Origin: Deltaproteobacteria bacterium
GTDB taxonomy: Bacteria; Desulfobacterota; UBA8473
Assembly (NCBI GenBank): GCA_030621455.1
Contig: JAUXHQ010000142.1
Span: forward strand, 1-5,743
Length of the DNA stretch: 5,743 bases
Direction of reading: 5' to 3'
In this document: piece after piece, positions 1 to 4,716 of the stretch
Layout: the number at the start of each line of letters is the position of its first letter
Position numbering within the stretch: position 1 is the stretch's first letter
Notes under the pieces: model-generated
Databases searched by the model: none
Told to the model about the DNA's origin: nothing
What the model saw: only the letters and a program-made list of their open reading frames with translations
Program-made: the position numbers and the translations under genes

Positions 1-340
1 TGCCTTTTAATTGATGCCGAATATCGTTAGGAAGTTACTCCTTTTTACATCCTTAGAGGGAAGCACAGAGTCGGGGGATGCAGGGCTAAACAGAGAGACA
101 ATACAGGTCACATATTAAATGATGACTATTCTGACAGTAAGGGGAGGTGAATACGAGAACGAAACAGAGTCATGCGTTAAATGTCGGCTCTTCCACTTGA
201 CTAAGTCTATCGTACAATTAATCACTATCACCTTTAGGTAAAAAATGTCAATCCTTTTTCCCAGCCATGACGCATGAATGTGTCGGAACTGAGTTAGCGC
301 TTGGATTTTTTTCGTCAGGGCTGCCCTTCGTATAAAACTA

Positions 341-369
341 TTGACAACACGAATGTCTATTGATAATAT
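341..369 (+). promoter_or_regulatory. Possible sigma70-type promoter for the secreted-protein gene
   Basis: A perfect -35 hexamer TTGACA (341-346) is followed after 17 bp by TAATAT (364-369), which matches 4 of 6 consensus -10 bases. The overlapping GATAAT (362-367) matches 5 of 6 but at a short 15-bp spacing. Transcription would start near 376, leaving a leader of about 210 nt before the ATG at 587. The region is A+T-rich, so a chance match is possible. A second TTGACA at 467-472 has no -10 partner. Confidence 0.35.
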
Positions 370-500
370 CACCACTATCACTGTAAAGCATGAGATGATT
401 TCCCCTTTAAGATCGAAGGGTTGCATGGTTTCCTGCAGTGCTTTTAGATTTCAATAACTTTCTATTTTGACATGTTCTCATTAGTCGTGGCCCCAATTCG

Positions 501-523
501 CGGATAACCGGATTCTATATCCG
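501..523. promoter_or_regulatory. Inverted CGGATA/TATCCG motif, possible operator
   Basis: CGGATA (501-506) and TATCCG (518-523) form a 6-bp inverted repeat around 11 bases. A third CGGAT copy (509-513) lies between them. The motif sits 64-86 bp upstream of the ATG at 587, a place where a regulator could bind or a leader hairpin could form. The arms are short enough to arise by chance, and no regulator gene is in view. Confidence 0.2.
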
Positions 524-574
524 AGTTTGTGAAATTGTGGTAATTTGGGAAATAGCTGGGCGAATCAGGCCATA

Positions 575-582
575 AGAGAGGG
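575..582 (+). promoter_or_regulatory. Ribosome binding site fixing the start at 587
   Basis: The purine run AGAGAGGG ends 4 nt before the ATG at 587. The in-frame TTG at 545 lacks such a site and would add 14 polar residues in front of a clean signal peptide, so the ATG at 587 is preferred. Confidence 0.7.
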
Positions 583-586
583 AAAA

Positions 587-985
587 ATGAAGGAAAAATT
601 GGCATTCTTAATTTTTATACTTATATTAGCGCCAATTTTGGCGGTTGCCGGACAGATTGAGGGTACTATTGAGGGTTTTAATTGCGTTGTGCAGGGTAAA
701 GTCTGTCCCGTTGGAAAGGAAGACTCAATGGCCGCCCTTGAAGAAGTCTTTGTGGTCCTGACTGCTGACGAGAAGGTCTATTGCCTTCCTAACGTGGATC
801 GTGCTATCCTGGCAAGACATTTGCGGGACAGGGTACGGGTAACGGGAGAAATAAGTAAGAAATTCAAGTCCATCAATGCCACAAAATTGGAAGTGTGGGA
901 TCGCGACTGTTGGAAGAAGACATGGTCGAAAGAAGAGGAGGCTGAACTTCGTATGTGGCTGGAACTCGGACTCATAATGAATTAG
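587..985 (+). CDS. Small exported protein of unknown function, four cysteines
   Basis: This gene encodes 132 residues and I cannot name its function. The first 21 residues form a typical Sec signal peptide: K2/K4, a hydrophobic core from L5 to L18, and A19-V20-A21 before a likely cleavage at G22. The protein is therefore probably periplasmic or otherwise exported. The mature part (about 111 residues) begins with a QIEGTIEGFNC stretch and continues with alternating beta-like segments (VFVVLTAD, 54-61; VRVTGEIS, 83-90; ATKLEVWD, 98-105). This pattern would suit a small OB-like barrel, but that is only inference. Four cysteines (C33, C40, C66, C108) could form two disulfides. The tail (109-132) is charged and probably helical. 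There is no CxxCH haem motif and no lipobox. I recall similar unnamed proteins from sulfate-reducing bacteria but cannot verify this. It is convergent with the flavin oxidoreductase gene and probably transcribed alone. Confidence 0.8.
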   Translation: MKEKLAFLIFILILAPILAVAGQIEGTIEGFNCVVQGKVCPVGKEDSMAALEEVFVVLTADEKVYCLPNVDRAILARHLRDRVRVTGEISKKFKSINATKLEVWDRDCWKKTWSKEEEAELRMWLELGLIMN

Positions 986-1007
986 TTTACACTTTACTTG
1001 TATCGCT

Positions 1008-1061
1008 TCAGGTTTCAGGCGTCAGTGTTCAGGCCTTGTGTTTCGCTTTCCTGAAACCTGA
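1008..1061. repeat. TCAGNNN heptamer repeat with a 12-bp inverted repeat
   Basis: Four tandem heptamers share the TCAG core: TCAGGTT, TCAGGCG, TCAGTGT and TCAGGCC (1008-1035). On the opposite strand two more (TCAGGTT, TCAGGAA; 1061 back to 1048) complete the element. As a result TCAGGTTTCAGG (1008-1019) is perfectly complementary to CCTGAAACCTGA (1050-1061), with a 30-nt loop. It sits in the 173-bp space between two convergent genes, where it could end transcription from both sides, although neither strand has a clear T-tract after the stem. I recall heptamer arrays of this kind dispersed in intergenic regions of anaerobic bacteria. Whether this genome has other copies cannot be seen here. 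Confidence 0.75.
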
Positions 1062-1121
1062 GACCAAAGAGCATTGTGATGGGCAATTTTCATCAGCCCA
1101 AAATTTGTCTATTAGCGTCCG

Positions 1122-1157
1122 CATCCTTGAAAAGTGTAAACCGGCAAATGAAGGATG
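1122..1157. repeat. 7-bp inverted repeat beyond the flavin oxidoreductase stop codon
   Basis: CATCCTT (1122-1128) and AAGGATG (1151-1157) are perfect inverted arms separated by 22 bases, lying 1 bp past the minus-strand stop codon (1161-1159). The position suits a 3' stem that stabilises or ends the transcript. The loop is long and no T-run follows on the minus strand, so it is not a standard intrinsic terminator and may be chance. Confidence 0.3.
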
Positions 1158-1158
1158 T

Positions 1159-2106
1159 CTAGGACGACAAGATTTTTTCCTTCAACGGGCCCATTATATC
1201 CATGGCTTGCTTCACTATACGTTCAATGAGTGCCTCACAGGTCGGGATATCGTTTATAATACCGGCAACCTGCCCACAGGCAAGGGAACCCTCCTCTAAA
1301 TCACCTTCATAAAAAGCCTTCCTAAACCTGCCTCTGGCGTGCTTCATCAGCTCCCACTTGGATACGTTACGCTTTTTCATCTCTAGGAGACTTTGGGCAA
1401 ACTTATTCTTCAGTACCCTGCATCGTACACCTGTCAAGTTATCTGTAACGACAGTATCTTCTTCGCTGGAACGTACGATCCACTCCTTGGCTTGGAGGGG
1501 GATAGGACATTCCTGAGTAGCGATAAACCTGCTTCCCATGGAAATTCCTTCAGCTCCAAGTGCAAGAGCGGCGACAAGACCCCTCCCATCACCGAATCCG
1601 CCGGCAGCCACCACCGGTATCCTTACTCTTTCCGCAACCATTGGGACCAATATGGAACTGGTAACAAAGCCCGTATGACCTCCCCCCTCTGTTCCTTGAA
1701 CAATGACGGCGTCAGCGCCGTTCTCTTCTGCTTTAACCGCATGTCTCACCGCCCCCATGGTGGGCAGGTTTATTATGCCATGGGGTTTTGTCCGCTCTAT
1801 GATCCTACGTGGGTTTCCTTTACCATAGCTGGCTATCGTAACATTCTCCTCGATTATGACGTCCAGGAGCTGTTCAAGTTCAGGGTTCTCAGGCATAAAG
1901 TTCACTGCAAAGGGTTTTTGAGTAAGCACTTTTACTTCTCTTATGTTCTCCCTGAGCTCGTCAGGACTCATGAAGGAAGCGCCCAATATGCCAAGCCCTC
2001 CTGCATTGGAAACCGCAGCGACAAGAGGGGAGAAGGAAACCCATGCCATGGCCCCCTGAATTATGGGATATTTTATCCCCAATAGTTCGGTTATCCGTGT
2101 CTTCAT
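1159..2106 (-). CDS. NMO/FabK-family NAD(P)H-dependent flavin oxidoreductase
   Basis: This 315-residue protein is a full-length FMN TIM-barrel enzyme of the nitronate monooxygenase (2-nitropropane dioxygenase) / enoyl-ACP reductase II family. Visible marks are the N-terminal YPIIQGAMAWVS (13-24), which starts the barrel and binds FMN; AGGLGILGA (35-43); VQGTEGGGHTG (136-146) with the family's conserved His at H144; the phosphate-binding AAGGFGDGRG (167-176); and MGSRFIATQEC (190-200). The N-terminus (MKTRITELL...) and the C-terminal GQVAGI segment recall pneumococcal FabK, but GTEGGGHTG is more usual in proteins annotated as nitronate monooxygenase, so the substrate is open. It is probably cytoplasmic. 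The start has a good GGAGGA site (2116-2111). It is the last gene of the minus-strand series but lies 240 bp after the dehydrogenase gene, so it may have its own expression signal. Beside acyl-CoA dehydrogenases a CoA-thioester substrate is plausible: one member of this family, mycobacterial IpdC, acts in steroid ring breakdown. Confidence 0.9.
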   Translation of the reverse strand: MKTRITELLGIKYPIIQGAMAWVSFSPLVAAVSNAGGLGILGASFMSPDELRENIREVKVLTQKPFAVNFMPENPELEQLLDVIIEENVTIASYGKGNPRRIIERTKPHGIINLPTMGAVRHAVKAEENGADAVIVQGTEGGGHTGFVTSSILVPMVAERVRIPVVAAGGFGDGRGLVAALALGAEGISMGSRFIATQECPIPLQAKEWIVRSSEEDTVVTDNLTGVRCRVLKNKFAQSLLEMKKRNVSKWELMKHARGRFRKAFYEGDLEEGSLACGQVAGIINDIPTCEALIERIVKQAMDIMGPLKEKILSS

Positions 2107-2346
2107 GTATTCCTCCAGGTGTTATACCTCTCACGGCCATGATTTGCACTTTTTCGCCAACCCTGACCACCGATCGCTGCGTTGCTCAAGCTTGCAATAG
2201 GACTCGCTATTACGCGCTTTCGTGCCTTGCGCTCGATGCCCATTGCTCGCCGAAAATTCCACAAATTATGACCGAGCGAAGCATAGAGGATGTTTGGGAA
2301 ATAGCCAGGAAGCGGTTTCAAGGATTCGGACTTCTCAAACAGGCTT
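2107..2346 (-). other. 240-bp spacer inside the gene series, possible dispersed repeat
   Basis: The other gaps in this series are 38 and 22 bp, so this one is out of place. On the minus strand it carries recurring short units (GAGCAA twice, GGCGA twice, several AGCG) and short complementary pairs such as GCTCG/CGAGC (2274-2278 with 2246-2250, minus-strand order) and GCGC...GCGC. It reads like an intergenic repeat unit rather than a gene. One frame stays open: an ATG at 2243 would give a 46-residue basic peptide (10 Lys/Arg) whose TGA overlaps the next gene's ATG (ATGA, 2106-2103). Its ribosome binding site is poor and I do not call it a gene. I find no convincing minus-strand promoter: a CATAAT occurs in it without a -35 at proper spacing. 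Confidence 0.4.
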
Positions 2347-3477
2347 TTACAGACCCATCTGCTCGGCAACCGCCTCACGATGAAACCAACTGTCTCCATA
2401 GAGAAGCTCCCATTTTTTGGCGCTCTTGTAGTAGAGGTGAAGGTCATGTTCCTCTGTAAAACCTATGGCCCCATGGACCTGTTGACCTTGCTTTGTAACC
2501 CTCTTGAACGCGTCACTGCACCATGCCTTGGCCATGGCCACCTCTTTAACACATGAGAGCCCTTCACTGAGCATCCAGGCGGCCTGGTAAGTGATATATC
2601 TGCAACCGTCCACATCAGCAACCATATCTGCACAGAAATGCTGAACAGCCTGGAGACAGCCAAGGGGCCTCCCAAATTGTTCCCTCTCTTTTGCATAATC
2701 GATTGTCATTTTCAGGGTCTGTTGGGCGCCCCCCACCATTTCACCACATGCGGCAACGATTACTTTTGGCCAGATCTTTTCTATGATGTGCCAGCCCTTA
2801 TCAATATCCCCCAGGATCCTCTCATGGGTCACCTCTACCTTGTCAAGCGCCACTTCGAATTGTTTGTCTCCTGCGATGGTGAGAAGCGGGGTGCAGGTGA
2901 CTCCGCGGGCCTTAGCGTCGACTAAAAACAGGGTGATTCCGTCAGCGTCCACACCGTCTTTGGTTCTGGCGACAACTATGATGTAATCTGCGATATGGGC
3001 ATTGGGGACGAAAAGCTTGGTGCCGTCCAGGATATATCCCTTTTCAGACTTAGTGGCTCTGGATCCGATTCCATCCGGCGTATATTTCCCAGGTGGCTCT
3101 GTAATGGCAAGGGTTAATATCAGATCTCCGTTGATCATGGGGGGGAGAAGTTCATCTTTTTGCTCCTCATTTCCCCCTTCTAAGATAGGGAGCCCCCCCA
3201 AGATAACGGTGGAGAAAAAGGGACTGGGCAGGCAGGCCCGACCCATCTCTTCCAGGAGTATGGTAAAATCCAGAAAACTTCCATCTATGCCACCGTATGA
3301 TTCAGGAAAGATGAACCCCATCCATCCCAGCTCTGCCATCTTCCGCCACAATTCGGGGGAATAGCCCTTCTCATCTTTAATCGTCTCCTTTACAAAAGCA
3401 GGGGGGCATTCCTTCTCCATAACATTGCATGTCGATTTTCTAAGTATCTCTTGCTCTTCACTAAGACCGAAGTCCAT
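2347..3477 (-). CDS. Acyl-CoA dehydrogenase, small (probably non-catalytic) subunit
   Basis: This 376-residue protein has the acyl-CoA dehydrogenase fold: an N-terminal helical domain (about 1-115), a middle beta domain (about 118-225) and a C-terminal helical domain (about 226-376). FPESYGG (57-63), GDxxxxxAITEP (117-128), REQFGRPL (265-272), QxVHGAIGF (332-340) and the ending KKWELLYGDSWFHRE (354-368) place it in the family. The usual FAD/substrate loop SEPxAGSD is degenerate here (TEPPGKYTPDG, 126-136). Aligned by eye, the medium-chain-type catalytic Glu is replaced by Y360 (LYGDS against YEGTS), and the isovaleryl-type position falls at about V239, with no Glu between 235 and 245. By itself it is probably inactive, and it likely pairs with the dehydrogenase encoded 22 bp upstream as in alpha2beta2 enzymes. 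The REQFG segment, which in homotetramers contacts FAD of the neighbouring subunit, is intact. The start at 3477 has GAGGAGG 6 nt before it; a 12-codon longer frame from 3513 would overlap the preceding gene and lacks support. Confidence 0.9.
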   Translation of the reverse strand: MDFGLSEEQEILRKSTCNVMEKECPPAFVKETIKDEKGYSPELWRKMAELGWMGFIFPESYGGIDGSFLDFTILLEEMGRACLPSPFFSTVILGGLPILEGGNEEQKDELLPPMINGDLILTLAITEPPGKYTPDGIGSRATKSEKGYILDGTKLFVPNAHIADYIIVVARTKDGVDADGITLFLVDAKARGVTCTPLLTIAGDKQFEVALDKVEVTHERILGDIDKGWHIIEKIWPKVIVAACGEMVGGAQQTLKMTIDYAKEREQFGRPLGCLQAVQHFCADMVADVDGCRYITYQAAWMLSEGLSCVKEVAMAKAWCSDAFKRVTKQGQQVHGAIGFTEEHDLHLYYKSAKKWELLYGDSWFHREAVAEQMGL

Positions 3478-3483
3478 ATTTTT

Positions 3484-3490
3484 CCTCCTC
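3484..3490 (-). promoter_or_regulatory. Ribosome binding site fixing the small-subunit start
   Basis: GAGGAGG lies 6 nt before the ATG at 3477 and within the 22-bp gap after the large-subunit stop (3502-3500). It chooses MDFGLSEEQ as the N-terminus, which also matches the MDFGFTKEQ start of the neighbouring paralogue. Confidence 0.8.
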
Positions 3491-3499
3491 TCCGGGGGT

Positions 3500-4678
3500 T
3501 CATTTTTTTGCAACAGGCAACCCGAGTCCTCTGGTGGCCACGATGTTTTTCAGCACCTCCAGACTTCCCCCCTGAAGGGTATAAGAAACGCTCCATAGAT
3601 ATGAATCTGCCGCTTCACCATTCATCGGCGCCCATTTGGAACCCGGCATCAATTGGCCGTAAAGCCCTAGGATTCGGGTGGCTGCGTCACTAAGCCGCTG
3701 CTCGTATTGGGTACAATATGCCTTGCACAGGGCCGCCTCGTAATTTGGTATACGGCCCTGTGTTAGTGTCCAGGCCACCTGATAACAGAAGAGCCGTCCT
3801 ATTTGATATTCAACTTCCAGTTCTGCCAGCGTGTTTCTGACCATGGGGTCCTTGCTCAAGGGTTGGCCGTTTCTTTTTTCCTTCTTAACGTATTCTACGA
3901 GATTGACAAATACGGGATAGTTCTGCATCAAACGTTCAAGCCCCGCCCTTTCATAATCTACCTGAGCCATTAATTGATAGAACCCGCGGTTCTTGACCCC
4001 AACCAGGTTTTCCTTGGGGACCTTCACATCTTCAAAGAAGACCTCGTTAAAAGAGTGAACACCTGCTATGTTTATGATCGGTCGTACGGTCACCCCCGGC
4101 GTCTTTAAGTCTAAGATAAACTCACTTATTCCTTTGTGCTTTGGGGCATCCAGGTCTGTCCTGACGATCATCCAGATGTAATCGGCTCGATGGGCGCCGG
4201 TGGTCCAGACTTTCTGGCCATTCAATATAAAGAAATCTCCCTCTTCTTTTGCGTAGGTCTTTACAGATACGAGATCTGAGCCGGCATTTGGTTCACTGAG
4301 ACCTAAGACCATTGATATTTCGGCGTTTATAATCTTGGGAAGATACTCTTTTTTATGATCATCGTTACCGAAATGTATTATCGCCGGTCCAACCTGCCTG
4401 TCAGCTAAAAAGTGGTAGGCTATGGGGGCTTGACACGTTAACATCTCTTCCATAAGGATGGCGCGATCCATATAGGTACGTTCCTGCCCCCCGTATTCCT
4501 TGGGCCACGTCATTCCTATCCAACCCCTCTCCGACATCTCTTTTGAGAACTCCTGAGAAGAATTCTCGAGCCAACCATTACTGATTATCTCAAAAGCGCC
4601 GCATTCAATCTTTTTTTCCAGGAAGTCCCGAACCTCCTGCCGAAAACTCTCCTGCTCCTTCGTAAAACCAAAATCCAT
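3500..4678 (-). CDS. Acyl-CoA dehydrogenase, large catalytic subunit
   Basis: This 392-residue flavoprotein probably introduces a 2,3-double bond into an acyl-CoA and passes electrons to an electron-transfer flavoprotein. Domains: an N-terminal helical part (1-120) with WPKEYGG (58-64); a middle beta domain with GLSEPNAGSDL (126-136) and NGQKVWTTGAHRADY (153-167), which bind FAD and substrate; and a C-terminal helical part. The medium-chain catalytic Glu position (YEGTS) is LQGGS here, so it is Gly (G370). A Glu in the VDYERAGLE segment (E243) matches the catalytic position of isovaleryl- and long-chain-type enzymes and of the mycobacterial ChsE4 subunit. The R-x-x-F-G FAD-contact segment is absent (KRNGQPL, 268-274). 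Both traits recall subunits of heterotetrameric steroid-type dehydrogenases. A textbook AAGGAGGT site (4691-4684) lies 5 nt before the ATG. PEP carboxykinase ends 38 bp upstream and the small subunit starts 22 bp downstream, so co-transcription is likely. The acyl substrate is unknown. Confidence 0.92.
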   Translation of the reverse strand: MDFGFTKEQESFRQEVRDFLEKKIECGAFEIISNGWLENSSQEFSKEMSERGWIGMTWPKEYGGQERTYMDRAILMEEMLTCQAPIAYHFLADRQVGPAIIHFGNDDHKKEYLPKIINAEISMVLGLSEPNAGSDLVSVKTYAKEEGDFFILNGQKVWTTGAHRADYIWMIVRTDLDAPKHKGISEFILDLKTPGVTVRPIINIAGVHSFNEVFFEDVKVPKENLVGVKNRGFYQLMAQVDYERAGLERLMQNYPVFVNLVEYVKKEKRNGQPLSKDPMVRNTLAELEVEYQIGRLFCYQVAWTLTQGRIPNYEAALCKAYCTQYEQRLSDAATRILGLYGQLMPGSKWAPMNGEAADSYLWSVSYTLQGGSLEVLKNIVATRGLGLPVAKK

Positions 4679-4683
4679 CTCTT

Positions 4684-4691
4684 ACCTCCTT
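4684..4691 (-). promoter_or_regulatory. Strong ribosome binding site of the large dehydrogenase subunit
   Basis: AAGGAGGT, the full anti-Shine-Dalgarno complement, lies 5 nt before the ATG at 4678. It is the strongest site in the window and suggests high translation of the large subunit. The 38-bp gap it sits in holds no hairpin that would separate this gene from PEP carboxykinase. Confidence 0.75.
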
Positions 4692-4716
4692 GTGGTTAAT
4701 CATGGGTCACTGGATA

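Larger units (their letters stand above)
1..586. other. Gene-poor leader region, no supported gene
   Basis: This is a 586-bp stretch that is richer in A+T than the genes to its right. Its longest open frame is a 103-codon minus-strand frame (426 to 115). That frame has only a weak AGGA upstream of its ATG, an irregular composition and no motif I recognise, so I treat it as chance. A possible promoter (341-369) and an inverted CGGAT motif (501-523) lie in it and point towards the + strand gene at 587. The first 114 bases show no open end of a gene crossing the left edge. I see no tRNA, rRNA or long hairpin here. Confidence 0.6.

Noticed and set aside
170..277. TCATGCGT (170-177) and ACGCATGA (270-277), inverted 8-mers 92 bp apart
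   Set aside because: About two such pairs are expected by chance in a stretch of this size, and nothing else supports a mobile element.
115..426. 103-codon minus-strand open frame with a hydrophobic N-terminal stretch
   Set aside because: It has only a weak AGGA site, no recognisable motif and a composition like translated A+T-rich noncoding DNA. It also overlaps the best promoter candidate. It could be a small membrane protein, but the sequence alone does not support it.
488..503. Sigma54-like -24/-12 element (TGGCCCC...CGCGG)
   Set aside because: The spacing between the GG and the GC is one base too short, and the -24 TGGCAC core is imperfect.
1080..1100. TGGGC/GCCCA stem with an 11-nt loop as an intrinsic terminator
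   Set aside because: The stem is only 5 bp and no T-run follows on either strand.
955..1299. 114-codon + strand frame spanning the heptamer element
   Set aside because: Its LQVSGVSVQ stretch is just translation of the TCAGNNN repeats, and it runs antisense into the flavin oxidoreductase gene.
2103..2447. 114-codon minus-strand frame running from inside the small dehydrogenase gene through the 240-bp gap
   Set aside because: Its first third is an out-of-frame overlap with a clear coding region, and the rest translates repeat-like spacer DNA. Neither part shows protein-like conservation cues.
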